A DNA stretch of 64,000 bases from Lysobacter panacisoli (GTDB lineage Bacteria > Pseudomonadota > Gammaproteobacteria > Xanthomonadales > Xanthomonadaceae), in the NCBI RefSeq assembly GCF_009765165.1, contig NZ_VLNU01000001.1, forward strand, positions 1,302,001-1,366,000. The letters run 5' to 3'. A program made the position numbers and the translations under genes. Of this stretch, positions 7,933-16,850 are shown piece by piece. The first letter of the stretch is position 1; each line of letters opens with the position of its first letter. The notes beneath the pieces were generated by a model. It had not been told where the DNA came from. It was given only the letters and a program-made list of their open reading frames with translations, and did no database searches.

Positions 7933-9597
7933 GTGTCCACCATCACCGCAAACACCCCGAAAGAGGGGACCCTGAGCCAGGGGCACAAGAAGGTCATCTT
8001 CGCCTCCAGCCTCGGCACCGTGTTCGAGTGGTACGACTTCTACCTGTACGGCTCGCTCGCGGCGATCATCGCCAAGCAGTTTTTCAGCGGCCTCAACGAG
8101 ACCAGCGCCTTCATCTTCGCCCTGCTCGCTTTCGCCGCCGGCTTCGCCGTGCGTCCGTTCGGCGCGATCGTGTTCGGCCGCCTGGGCGACATGATCGGAC
8201 GCAAGTACACGTTCCTCGTCACGATCGTGATCATGGGCATCTCGACGTTCCTCGTCGGCATCCTGCCCAACTACGCCTCGATCGGCTTCGCCGCACCGGC
8301 CATCCTGATCATCCTGCGATTGCTGCAGGGCCTGGCACTGGGCGGTGAGTACGGCGGCGCGGCGACGTACGTGGCCGAGCATGCGCCGCACGGCAAGCGT
8401 GGCCTGTACACCAGCTTCATCCAGACCACCGCGACGATCGGCCTGTTCCTGTCGCTGCTGGTGATCCTGGGCGTGCGTACGTACCTGGGCACCGAGGCGT
8501 TCGAGGCATGGGGCTGGCGCATTCCGTTCCTGCTGTCGATCATCCTGCTCGGCGTGTCCGTGTGGATCCGCATGCAGCTCAACGAATCGCCGCTGTTCCA
8601 GCAGATGAAGGCCGAGGGCAAGCAGTCCAAGGCGCCGATCACCGAAAGCTTCTTCTCCCGCAACGGCAAGATCGTGCTGCTCGCGCTGCTCGGCGCCACC
8701 GCCGGCCAGGCCGTGGTGTGGTACGCGGGCCAGTTCTACGCGATGTACTTCCTGACCCAGTCGTTGAAGGTCGATCCCACCACGACGTGGCTGCTCATCG
8801 CCGCGGCGCTCGCGATCGGCACGCCGTTCTTCGTTGTGTTCGGCTGGCTCAGCGACAAGATCGGCCGCAAGAAGATCATCATGGCCGGCTGCCTCATCGC
8901 CGCGCTGACGTACTTCCCGCTGTTCAAGGCACTGACCCACTACGCCAACCCGGCGATCGAGGAAGCACGCACCAACTCGCCGGCCGTCGTGCACGCCGAT
9001 CCGTCGACCTGTTCGTTCCAGTTCGACCCGGTGGGCAAGAAGGTCTTCACCAACTCGTGCGACATCGCGACCGCGGCGCTGGCCAAGGCCGGTGTTCCGT
9101 ACACGATCCAGCCGGCTGCTCCGGGCACCGTCGCACGCGTCACCGTCGGCACCACCGAGGTGGCGAGCTATGAGGGCGCGGGTCTGGCGAAGGAAGACGG
9201 CAAGGCCAAGGCCGATGCGTTCGGCGGCGAGCTGAAGGCGGCGCTGACTGCCGGCGGCTATCCGGAGAAGGCCGATCCGGCGCGCATCAACAAGCCGATG
9301 GTGCTGGTGGTGCTGACGATCCTCGTGATCTACGTGACGATGGTGTACGGCCCGATCGCGGCCTGGCTGGTCGAGCTGTTCCCGACCCGTATCCGCTACA
9401 CCTCGATGTCGCTGCCGTACCACATCGGCAACGGTTGGTTCGGCGGCTTCCTGCCGACCATCGCGTTCGCCCTGGTCGCGGCCACCGGCAACATGTACTA
9501 CGGCCTGTGGTACCCGATCATCATCGCCTTGATGACCTTCGTGATCGGCTCGCTGTTCCTGCGCGAGACGAAGGACGTGGACATCACCAAGATCTGA
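7933..9597 (+). CDS. MHS-family MFS transporter (metabolite:proton symporter)
   Basis: A 554-residue major facilitator protein of the metabolite:H+ symporter type. It has the family hallmark SLGTVFEWYDFYLYGSLA in helix 1, GRLGDMIGRKYT in the loop between helices 2 and 3, GGEYGGAATYVAEHAP, and the second-half repeat SDKIGRKK. Homologues carry proline, shikimate, ketoglutarate or short carboxylates. Residues about 340-455 form an unusual soluble insertion between helices 9 and 10, predicted periplasmic, with two cysteines in STCSFQFD and FTNSCDIA. The start is GTG with AGGA about 8 bases upstream. It follows the porin gene, suggesting a two-membrane uptake path, perhaps for acetate or related acids. 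Confidence 0.9.
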   Translation: MSTITANTPKEGTLSQGHKKVIFASSLGTVFEWYDFYLYGSLAAIIAKQFFSGLNETSAFIFALLAFAAGFAVRPFGAIVFGRLGDMIGRKYTFLVTIVIMGISTFLVGILPNYASIGFAAPAILIILRLLQGLALGGEYGGAATYVAEHAPHGKRGLYTSFIQTTATIGLFLSLLVILGVRTYLGTEAFEAWGWRIPFLLSIILLGVSVWIRMQLNESPLFQQMKAEGKQSKAPITESFFSRNGKIVLLALLGATAGQAVVWYAGQFYAMYFLTQSLKVDPTTTWLLIAAALAIGTPFFVVFGWLSDKIGRKKIIMAGCLIAALTYFPLFKALTHYANPAIEEARTNSPAVVHADPSTCSFQFDPVGKKVFTNSCDIATAALAKAGVPYTIQPAAPGTVARVTVGTTEVASYEGAGLAKEDGKAKADAFGGELKAALTAGGYPEKADPARINKPMVLVVLTILVIYVTMVYGPIAAWLVELFPTRIRYTSMSLPYHIGNGWFGGFLPTIAFALVAATGNMYYGLWYPIIIALMTFVIGSLFLRETKDVDITKI

Positions 9598-9621
9598 CGA
9601 ATCCCGCGTCGTGAAGTGCAG

Positions 9622-9653
9622 CAACGCCGGCCTCGTGCCGGCGTTGTTGTTCT
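9622..9653 (+). terminator. Intrinsic terminator after the transporter gene
   Basis: A perfect 10-base stem (9622-9631 with 9637-9646), loop CTCGT, followed by TTGTTCT. It sits 24 bases after the transporter stop and before the converging tex gene, so it may serve both strands. Confidence 0.75.
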
Positions 9654-9696
9654 AGGCGGTGCAGTTCGTCGCCGCGCTGCGACGACGGATGTGGGA

Positions 9697-12060
9697 TCAG
9701 TCCTTCTTCGCCTTCGCGAACGCCGCCGCCAGTGCGTTGTTCATCGGCGGCGGGGGCGTGACGCCACGGTTGCCGGTGTTGCGCGAATCGCGCCCGCCAT
9801 CCCGACGCGGTGCACCGCCACGCGAATCACGTTCCTCGCGCGGACCACGCGGTGCAGGCGCGCTGTCGTCGAGGCGACGCGTCAACGCGATGCGCTTGCG
9901 TGCGACATCGACCTCCAGCACCTTCACCTTGACGATGTCGCCCGCCTTCACCACTTCGCGCGGATCCTTCACGTACTTGTCCGACAGCGCGGAGATGTGG
10001 ATCAGGCCATCCTGGTGCACGCCGATGTCGACGAACGCGCCGAATGCGGCGACGTTGCTGACCACGCCTTCCAGCACCATGCCTTCGCGCAGGTCCTTGA
10101 TGTCTTCCACGCCGTCGGCGAAGCGCGCCGCCTTGAACTCCGGACGCGGGTCGCGGCCCGGCTTTTCCAGCTCCTTGAGGATGTCGCGGATCGTCGGCAC
10201 GCCGAACGTGTCGTCGACGAACTGCTCCGGCTTCAGCGTGCGCAGCAGCGAGGCATCGCCGATCAGTTGCTTCACCTCGCGTCCGCACTGTTTGAGGATG
10301 CGCTCGACCACCGGGTATGCCTCCGGATGCACGGAGGAGGTATCCAGCGGCTGGTCGCCGTCGGCGATGCGCAGGAAGCCCGCGCACTGCTCGAACGTCT
10401 TGTCGCCAAGACGCGGCACCTTCAACAGTTCCTTGCGCGACTTGAACGCACCGTTGGCATCGCGGTAGACGACGATGTTCTCCGCCACCGTCGAAGACAG
10501 GCCGGATACGCGCGTCAGCAGCGCGGCGGACGCGGTGTTCACGTCGACGCCGACCGCGTTCACGCAGTCCTCGACCTTCGCGTCCAGCGCGCGCGCCAGC
10601 TTGAACTGGTCGACGTCGTGCTGGTACTGGCCGACACCGATCGCCTTCGGTTCGATCTTCACCAGCTCGGCGAGCGGATCCTGCAGGCGTCGCGCGATGG
10701 ACACCGCGCCGCGGATCGACACGTCGAGGTTCGGGAATTCCTTCGCCGCGAATTCCGACGCCGAGTACACCGATGCGCCGGCTTCGCTGACGACGACCTT
10801 CTGCATCTTCGACTCGGGCGCGAGCTTGATGAGATCGCCGGCTAGCTTGTCGGTCTCGCGCGAGGCGGTGCCGTTGCCGATGGCGATCAGTTCGACCGAG
10901 TGCTTCGCGCACAGCGCGCGCAGGATCATCAGCGACTGGTCCCACTGGCGCTTGGGTTCGTGCGGATAGATCGTCGCGGTGTCGACCAGCTTGCCGGTGC
11001 GATCGACCACGGCGACCTTCACGCCGGTGCGCAGGCCGGGATCGAGGCCGAGGACGGCCTTCGGGCCGGCCGGCGCGGCCAGCAGCAGATCCTTGAGGTT
11101 GTCGCCGAACACGTCGATCGCTTCGCCCTCGGCCTTCTCGCGCGCCTGCGCGAACAGGTCGAGCGTGAGATGCAGATGCAGCTTGGCCTTCCACGTGAGG
11201 CGGCAGCAGTCGATCAGCCACTTGTCGGCGGCACGGCCCTGCGCCTTGATGCCCGCGTGGAACGCGACGCGGCCTTCGGCCTGCAGATGGCCCGCCTCGG
11301 CTTCGTTGCCCGGATCGAGATCGATGAACAGGAATTCCTCGCGACGACCGCGGAACAGCGCCAGCAGGCGATGCGACGGAATCTTCGACAGCGGTTCGGC
11401 GTGGTCGAAGTAGTCGCGGAACTTCTCGCCGGCGACTTCCTTGCCTTCGGCCACGCGCGAACGGATTACGCCGACTTCGCCCAGCCACGTGCGCAGCTCG
11501 CCGACCAGCGCGGCGTCCTCGCCCCAGCGCTCCATCAGGATCGCGCGTGCGCCGTCCAGCGCGGCCTTGGTGTCGGCCACGCCCTTCTCCGCATCGACGA
11601 AGCCCGCCGCGAATTCCTCCGGTACGAGCGCCGGATCGGCGACCAGTCCGTCGGCGAGCGGTTCCAGCCCGGCTTCACGCGCGATCTGCGCACGCGTGCG
11701 GCGCTTGGGCTTGTACGGCAGGTACAGGTCTTCCAGGCGCGCCTTGCTGTCGGCCGATTCGATATCGGCGCGCAGCTCGTCGGTCATCTTGCCCTGCTCC
11801 TCGATGCTCGCCAGCACCGCGATACGACGGTCCTCGAGTTCGCGCAGGTAGGACAGGCGCGTTTCCAGGTTGCGCAGCTGGGTGTCGTCGAGGCCGCCGG
11901 TCACTTCCTTGCGGTAGCGCGCGATGAACGGAACGGTCGCGCCTTCATCGAGCAGGCCGATCGCGGCCTGCGCCTGCTGCGGCTGGGCGCCGATTTCCTC
12001 GGCGATGAGACGGGCGATCTTCGCGGCGATCTTCACGCCAAACTGCTTGGAGTCCTGCAT
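9697..12060 (-). CDS. tex: Tex-family S1 RNA-binding transcription accessory protein
   Basis: Predicted 787 residues, full length for Tex. Domains in order are the helical Tex-N region ([18 protein letters not shown]), a YqgF/RNase H-like domain ([18 protein letters not shown]), helix-hairpin-helix motifs ([20 protein letters not shown]) and a C-terminal S1 domain ([20 protein letters not shown], then [14 protein letters not shown]). A basic, Gly-rich tail follows. Tex binds nucleic acids and influences transcription and stress responses. The ATG at 12060 (MQDSKQFG) is chosen because the in-frame extension upstream lacks family similarity. It ends 44 bases from the terminator of the transporter gene, tail to tail. 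Confidence 0.95.
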   Translation of the reverse strand: MQDSKQFGVKIAAKIARLIAEEIGAQPQQAQAAIGLLDEGATVPFIARYRKEVTGGLDDTQLRNLETRLSYLRELEDRRIAVLASIEEQGKMTDELRADIESADSKARLEDLYLPYKPKRRTRAQIAREAGLEPLADGLVADPALVPEEFAAGFVDAEKGVADTKAALDGARAILMERWGEDAALVGELRTWLGEVGVIRSRVAEGKEVAGEKFRDYFDHAEPLSKIPSHRLLALFRGRREEFLFIDLDPGNEAEAGHLQAEGRVAFHAGIKAQGRAADKWLIDCCRLTWKAKLHLHLTLDLFAQAREKAEGEAIDVFGDNLKDLLLAAPAGPKAVLGLDPGLRTGVKVAVVDRTGKLVDTATIYPHEPKRQWDQSLMILRALCAKHSVELIAIGNGTASRETDKLAGDLIKLAPESKMQKVVVSEAGASVYSASEFAAKEFPNLDVSIRGAVSIARRLQDPLAELVKIEPKAIGVGQYQHDVDQFKLARALDAKVEDCVNAVGVDVNTASAALLTRVSGLSSTVAENIVVYRDANGAFKSRKELLKVPRLGDKTFEQCAGFLRIADGDQPLDTSSVHPEAYPVVERILKQCGREVKQLIGDASLLRTLKPEQFVDDTFGVPTIRDILKELEKPGRDPRPEFKAARFADGVEDIKDLREGMVLEGVVSNVAAFGAFVDIGVHQDGLIHISALSDKYVKDPREVVKAGDIVKVKVLEVDVARKRIALTRRLDDSAPAPRGPREERDSRGGAPRRDGGRDSRNTGNRGVTPPPPMNNALAAAFAKAKKD

Positions 12061-12172
12061 TGCTTCCAATCGTGTAGCCCCGGCGAATTCCGGGAGAACG
12101 TCGATTGTCGCAACGCGCGCGGCGGTGCGGTACCCGTTGACATTCGGCGCGCCCGCGACGCGGCGGTCGCGC

Positions 12173-12640
12173 TCAGTCGACCAGATCGAGCACCGGCAGG
12201 CCGAGGCGTTGGCAATGGTCGCGGTACGCCTGCAGTTGCGTCGCGGCCGACGCGCGCGAGCGGACGGCGCCCGCGGCATCGATGAACTCGACCTCGCCCA
12301 TCACCACCACCAGCGCGATCATTTCCTCATCGCCAGTGACCTTCCACCAGTCGGCATTGCCGGGCGGCTCGTAGACATAGTCGCCGGGACCGATGACCTC
12401 ACCCGTGCACAGCGTCCGCGTGCCTGTGAGGTTGTAGGCGTGGATCTCACCAGTGTGTCGGTGCAGCGGCATCAGCGCACCGGGCGACATCCGCAGCAGC
12501 TCGACAAAGCCGCGCCCATCGGCGAAGAAGCGCAGCGGCTTCCAGGACTTCTCCGCGTTCATGGGAATCCACGGCGTGGCCGAGGCCGGGGCGACGCGGC
12601 CGGGGAGGAAGTCCTGCACGAAGGGACGGGCTACGGTCAT
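12173..12640 (-). CDS. Cupin-domain protein (ChrR-like / dihydroxyacetophenone dioxygenase-like)
   Basis: A 155-residue single-domain cupin. The metal-binding motif is [17 protein letters not shown], giving the two His and the Glu of cupin motif 1, followed by [16 protein letters not shown]. The closest family name I can offer is the ChrR-type cupin group annotated as 2,4'-dihydroxyacetophenone dioxygenase; the substrate is unknown. The start at 12640 has a GGAA a few bases upstream. It is transcribed away from a MocR regulator with 76 bases between them, so it is the likely target of that regulator. Confidence 0.75.
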   Translation of the reverse strand: MTVARPFVQDFLPGRVAPASATPWIPMNAEKSWKPLRFFADGRGFVELLRMSPGALMPLHRHTGEIHAYNLTGTRTLCTGEVIGPGDYVYEPPGNADWWKVTGDEEMIALVVVMGEVEFIDAAGAVRSRASAATQLQAYRDHCQRLGLPVLDLVD

Positions 12641-12660
12641 GTCGGTTCCAGGCGGCTTGG

Positions 12661-12712
12661 TGGTCCGTGGGCGATACCGTAGGCTGGCGACTGGCCCCTT
12701 GGTCGGACCAGT
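12661..12712. promoter_or_regulatory. Candidate MocR operator in the cupin-mocR divergent gap
   Basis: TGGTC-G-GACCA is a perfect inverted repeat at 12700-12710, nested in ACTGG (12690-12694) and CCAGT (12708-12712). A further half-site TGGTCC is at 12661-12666. MocR-type GntR regulators often bind repeated CTGG/TGGTCC-like half-sites next to their own gene. The site overlaps the region just before the regulator's start codon, which suits autorepression. Binding is inferred. Confidence 0.4.
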
Positions 12713-12716
12713 TGCG

Positions 12717-14159
12717 ATGACTTCGCGGGAACCAGTTTTCGAATTTCCCCTCAACCTTGGCGCGGGCGAAGGTCGCACCCGGCAGCTGCACGAGCAGCTC
12801 CGTGCGGCGATCCTCGACCACCGGCTTCGCGCCGGCAGCCAACTGCCGTCCACCCGCCGTGTCGCCGATGCGTACGGGCTCGCCCGCAACACGGTGAACG
12901 CGGCCTACGACCTGCTGGTCGCCGAGGGTTACGTCGTCACCCGGACCGGCGCGCGTGCCGTGGTCGCCGATGTCGCCGCGCGTCCGGCCTCGCGACCGCC
13001 ACGATTCGATGACGGTCGCCTGCGTGGTGCGTGGACACCGCCGACATGGAGCAGTGCGGTGGCGACGGGCGATGCGTGGGCGTCGACGTTCCGCCTCGGC
13101 GTTCCCGACCATCGGCAAATACCTTTCGAAGTGTGGCGCCGGCTGCTGTCGCGGGCGTTCCACCCACGCCACGGCGCGGCATTCGGCTACCAGCCACCGC
13201 ATGGACGACCGCGCCTGCGCGAGGCGATCGCCGGGCACGTGTCGTTCGCCCGCGCGGTTGCCGCACGCGCGGACGACGTGATCGTCACGGCCGGCGCGCG
13301 CCAGGCGTTCGATCTGCTCGCACGCTTGCTGGTCGAGCCAGGCAAGACCACGGTCGCGGTGGAGGATCCCGGTTATCCGACCGTGCGCGATGCCTTCATC
13401 GGCGCGGGTGCGCGTGTGGTCGCGGTGCCGGTCGACGATGAAGGACTGTGCGTGGATGTGCTGCCCGACGATGCGCGCATCGTCTATGTGACGCCTTCGC
13501 ACCAGTACCCGACCGGCGTGGTGATGTCGATGGCGCGTCGTCGCGCGCTGCTCGCGTTCGCGCACGAGCGCGACGCGCTGGTGATCGAGGACGATTACGA
13601 CGGCGAGTTCCGCTACGGCACGCGCCCGCTCGATGCGCTGCAGACGCTCGACCGCGCCGGTCGCGTGGTTTACGTCGGTACGTTCTCCAAGAGCCTGTTC
13701 CCGTCGCTGCGCATCGGCTACGTCGTCGCCCCGGCATGGCTGCACGGCGCGCTGGCCGCGGCGAAGGAGCATGCGGACACCTGCGGCAATGCGCAGCTGC
13801 AGGACGCGCTGGCTGATTTCATCCTCGAAGGCCATCTCGCGCGACATGTCAGACGCATGCGCAAGGTCTACGCGGGGCGTCGCGACACCTTGATCGCGAT
13901 GCTGGACGGACCATTGTCGCGCTGGCTGCAACCTGTCGCGGCCGAAGCAGGCATCCACGTGGCCGCACGATTCCACGATGCCGATGCGATGGCCGCGCTG
14001 ATGCCACGCCTGCGCGAGCATGCCGACGGCGTCATCCCGCTGCGCGCACTGGCGCAGCGCGAGGACGCGATCGACGGCATCGCATTCGGCCTGGGCTGCA
14101 TCGACGAGGACGGCATCCGTACGCGACTGCAATCGCTCGCTCGAGCGATGCAGCGCTGA
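12717..14159 (+). CDS. MocR/PdxR-type regulator: GntR DNA-binding domain fused to a PLP aminotransferase fold
   Basis: A 480-residue fusion protein. Residues about 20-80 are a GntR winged helix (GSQLPSTRRVADAYGLARNT). The rest is a fold-type I aminotransferase domain, with VIVTAGARQAFDLLARLLVE, VEDPGYPTVRDAF, VIEDDYDGEFRY and the PLP-lysine region GTFSKSLFPSLRIGYV. Such proteins use PLP or an amino compound as effector to control genes of amine, amino acid or vitamin B6 metabolism. The start ATG at 12717 is chosen from the conserved SREPVFEFPL opening. It is divergent from the cupin gene and its stop abuts the converging MBL gene. Confidence 0.9.
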   Translation: MTSREPVFEFPLNLGAGEGRTRQLHEQLRAAILDHRLRAGSQLPSTRRVADAYGLARNTVNAAYDLLVAEGYVVTRTGARAVVADVAARPASRPPRFDDGRLRGAWTPPTWSSAVATGDAWASTFRLGVPDHRQIPFEVWRRLLSRAFHPRHGAAFGYQPPHGRPRLREAIAGHVSFARAVAARADDVIVTAGARQAFDLLARLLVEPGKTTVAVEDPGYPTVRDAFIGAGARVVAVPVDDEGLCVDVLPDDARIVYVTPSHQYPTGVVMSMARRRALLAFAHERDALVIEDDYDGEFRYGTRPLDALQTLDRAGRVVYVGTFSKSLFPSLRIGYVVAPAWLHGALAAAKEHADTCGNAQLQDALADFILEGHLARHVRRMRKVYAGRRDTLIAMLDGPLSRWLQPVAAEAGIHVAARFHDADAMAALMPRLREHADGVIPLRALAQREDAIDGIAFGLGCIDEDGIRTRLQSLARAMQR

Positions 14160-14966
14160 CTACGCCGCAACTGCGGCGAGATGACGGTCGAACGACGCAT
14201 CCACTGCCGCACGACCGCCACCGAGGATGTTGCGCCCCCAGGTGTAGCCATACACATCGTCGTACTCGAAGCCGCGCAGACGATCGCGCATTGCGTGCAC
14301 GTCGGCGGTCTTCATGGGAATGTAGTTCGGATAGCTGTACATGAAGGTGACATGGCGACGATCCAGCACCACCTGCAGCGCGTCGCCAGGAAACAGTGCG
14401 CCACCTGCACGCGGTCCGTCGCTCCAGTGCAGCGCGGTGCTGCCTGTGAAGTGTCCACCTGCACGAATGAGGACGACGTCGTCCGACAGCCGCAGCGTGT
14501 CGCCGCGCCAGTGCTCGATGCGCGGCGACGGGCGCATCACCCATTCGCGGTCGGCCTCGTGCAACAGGATCGGCACGCCGCCGAGCGCTTCGCTCCATTC
14601 GACCATCGCGCTGTAGAAATGCGGATGCGAGATGACGATGCGATCCACTCCGCCGCGCGCGTTCAATGCGGCGATGGCTTCATCGGTGACCAGGCTGACG
14701 CATTCCCACATCAGGTTGCCCGCGCCGGTCGGCAGCAGCAGCGCGCGTTGCGGGATCGCGAATTCACCCGCGATGCCTATGCCGAGCAGGCCCGCGTCGT
14801 CCTCGATGCGCAGGCGATGGTCCTGCGCGAGTTGCGTGTGCGTGGTCCACGACTGGCCATTCCAGCCGACATATTGGCGTTCGTCCTCGCAGATGGGACA
14901 CCGCGAAGGCGCTGTCGCGCTTTCGGCGTACTGGGTGCCGCAGGTCTCGCAGAGGAAGCAGGGCAT
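14160..14966 (-). CDS. MBL-fold hydrolase with N-terminal zinc ribbon
   Basis: A 268-residue protein with two parts. Residues 1-30 form a rubredoxin-like knuckle pair (CETCGTQYAES, CPICEDE). The rest is a metallo-beta-lactamase fold. The usual HxHxDH motif is replaced by SHPHFYS, so only part of the di-metal site is obvious; a later His (GGHFTGSTALHW) and Asp (LFPGDALQVV) fit metal ligands. The reaction is unknown. The gene starts clear of neighbours and ends directly against the MocR stop codon, tail to tail. Confidence 0.75.
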   Translation of the reverse strand: MPCFLCETCGTQYAESATAPSRCPICEDERQYVGWNGQSWTTHTQLAQDHRLRIEDDAGLLGIGIAGEFAIPQRALLLPTGAGNLMWECVSLVTDEAIAALNARGGVDRIVISHPHFYSAMVEWSEALGGVPILLHEADREWVMRPSPRIEHWRGDTLRLSDDVVLIRAGGHFTGSTALHWSDGPRAGGALFPGDALQVVLDRRHVTFMYSYPNYIPMKTADVHAMRDRLRGFEYDDVYGYTWGRNILGGGRAAVDASFDRHLAAVAA

Positions 14967-15069
14967 GGTGGCGCTCCGGCGGGGCGATGGCCCCGGACGA
15001 CACCAGCGTAGGAAGGGTCGGTATCGCGCGGCGGAACCAGTCTGCGCGGATCCACGGGATCCAGTTCGA

Positions 15070-15510
15070 TTACTGCGGCGGGGCCTGCAGTTCGCGCGCG
15101 TCGAGGAAACCGTCGCGGTTGCGGTCCTGGCGGACGAAGCGTTCGGCCAGGGTCTGTCGATGTTCGGCCAGGCTCACCGGCTGGCCGCGTCCGCCGGGGA
15201 GTTCGTCGGCCGACAACACGCCGTCGCGGTTGGCGTCCATGCGAGTGAAGGCGTAGCTCAGCCAGTCCTGGTATTCGACCGGCGAGATGCGGCCGTCGCG
15301 ATCGGCGTCCATTCGCGCGAGGTAATCGGAGCCGGCCTCCACCGCGGGACGTTCCTCCGGCGGCGATTCCGGCGCGGCCGTCGCGGGCGTGCGGGTGGAC
15401 AGGTGCATGGGGATCGATTGCGCGGTGGCGCTCGCGCTCCACATCAGCGCGATGCACAAAACGAAGCCCGCGCGTTGCGGCGCGGGCTTGCGTGTACGCG
15501 TGCGATCCAT
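15070..15510 (-). CDS. EF-hand domain protein, exported
   Basis: Predicted 146 residues. An N-terminal hydrophobic stretch (FVLCIALMWSASATAQ) looks like a signal peptide. Three canonical EF-hand loops follow: DADRDGRISPVE, DANRDGVLSADE and DRNRDGFLDARE, each with D at positions 1, 3 and 5 and E at 12. It probably binds calcium in the periplasm. It starts 14 bases after the desaturase stop on the same strand, so the two may be cotranscribed. No enzymatic domain is visible and the role is unknown. Confidence 0.75.
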   Translation of the reverse strand: MDRTRTRKPAPQRAGFVLCIALMWSASATAQSIPMHLSTRTPATAAPESPPEERPAVEAGSDYLARMDADRDGRISPVEYQDWLSYAFTRMDANRDGVLSADELPGGRGQPVSLAEHRQTLAERFVRQDRNRDGFLDARELQAPPQ

Positions 15511-15524
15511 CGCGGTCGAACGGA

Positions 15525-16712
15525 TCAGGCGGCGCGCGCCGGCGCCAGGGCGTAGCCCTTCAGGCGCGCGGAGAACGCCTGCAGCGCCTGGATGCCGCTG
15601 GCTTCCGCCTCGGTGCACCACGCGTGCAGTTTCGACAGCGTGGCCTGCGCGTCGTGCGAACGGTCGTCGAGCACGTGCGCGAGGCGCTGGCGGAAATCGG
15701 CCAGCGTGGCCATCTTCGGCCGCTCGGCCAGCCACGCCTGCAGCTTGGCGCGCTTGTCGTCGTCGAGCCAGCGACCGCCATCGGCGAGTCCGTGTCGCAT
15801 CTTGCGCGGCAGCTTGAACTTGGCCTCGCGCAGCGCCGGCAGCGTGACGCTGCGGTAATAGTCGGTCATCGCCTGGAACCGGATCGCCAGCAGCGCCTTC
15901 AGCGTCTCGCCGTCGGGCATGGCGATGTTGGGGCGCACATCGAGCGTCGGCGCCACGCGCAGCACCTTCGCCAGGCGCACCTTTTCCAGCAGCTTGATCG
16001 CACTCCAGCCGATGTCGAACTCCCACTTGCGCAGGGCGAACTTCGCCGACGACGGGAACGCGTGGTGGTTGTTGTGCAGCTCTTCGCCGCCGATCCAGAA
16101 ACCCCACGGGGTGAGGTTGGTCGCGGTGTCGGTGGTTTCGAAATTGCGGTAGCCCCACCAGTGGCCGAGGCCGTTGACGACACCGGCGGCCCAGAACGGG
16201 ATCCACACCATCTGGATCGCCCACGCGGCCACGCCCATGAAACCGAACAGCGCGAAGCTGATCGCCAGCATCAGCACCGGACCCATCGTCGCGTGCGGCG
16301 TGTACAGGTGACGCTCGATCCAGTCTTCCGGGCAGCCCTTGCCGTACTTCTCGATGTCCTCGCGCTGGCCGCGCGCTTCACGGTAGAGCTCGACGCCGCG
16401 CCACATGACGGTATCGATGCCCTTGAACTGCGGGCTGTGCGGATCTTCCTCGGTCTCGCACTTGGCGTGGTGCTTGCGATGGATCGCCGCCCACTCGCGC
16501 GTGATCATCGAGGTGGTCAGCCAGGTCCAGAAGCGGAAGAAGTGGGCGAGCACCGGATGGAAGTCCACGGCGCGATGCGCCTGCGAACGATGCAGGTAGA
16601 GCGTGACGGAGAAGATCGTCAACTGGGTGACGACCAGCAGCCAGACCAGCAGTTCGCCCCAGCTGGCCTGGAGCAGGCCACCGGCGAGGAAATCGAGGAG
16701 GGAAGCAGACAT
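15525..16712 (-). CDS. Acyl-CoA delta-9 type fatty acid desaturase
   Basis: Predicted 395-residue membrane di-iron desaturase. The three histidine boxes are visible: HRSQAH, HRKHH and, near the middle, EELHNNHH. Hydrophobic segments WGELLVWLLVVTQLTIFSV and MGPVLMLAISFALFGFMGV flank them. It introduces a cis double bond into acyl chains, adjusting membrane fluidity. The C-terminal 130 residues after the last box are longer than in minimal homologues and mostly helical. The ATG at 16712 is chosen because a GGAG lies about 8 bases before it. The EF-hand gene follows closely. Confidence 0.9.
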   Translation of the reverse strand: MSASLLDFLAGGLLQASWGELLVWLLVVTQLTIFSVTLYLHRSQAHRAVDFHPVLAHFFRFWTWLTTSMITREWAAIHRKHHAKCETEEDPHSPQFKGIDTVMWRGVELYREARGQREDIEKYGKGCPEDWIERHLYTPHATMGPVLMLAISFALFGFMGVAAWAIQMVWIPFWAAGVVNGLGHWWGYRNFETTDTATNLTPWGFWIGGEELHNNHHAFPSSAKFALRKWEFDIGWSAIKLLEKVRLAKVLRVAPTLDVRPNIAMPDGETLKALLAIRFQAMTDYYRSVTLPALREAKFKLPRKMRHGLADGGRWLDDDKRAKLQAWLAERPKMATLADFRQRLAHVLDDRSHDAQATLSKLHAWCTEAEASGIQALQAFSARLKGYALAPARAA

Positions 16713-16850
16713 TCGTGACTCCGGGGGGAAACGGGCCGGGCGCATCGCGCACGGTCCATCGGCAGATCATGCCAGCCACGCAGCACCGTTCGCGCCGGTA
16801 TGGCCTTGATTTGTGATGGGGTCGTTCAGTCCATCCTGCAAGGCCGATCT

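Noticed and set aside
4225..9624. Long antisense frames over acs, the porin and the transporter (for example 4225-5748 plus, 5963-7903 and 7801-9624 minus)
   Set aside because: They mirror genes with clear family motifs, have Arg/Ala/His-biased composition and arise from third-position GC in high-GC DNA.
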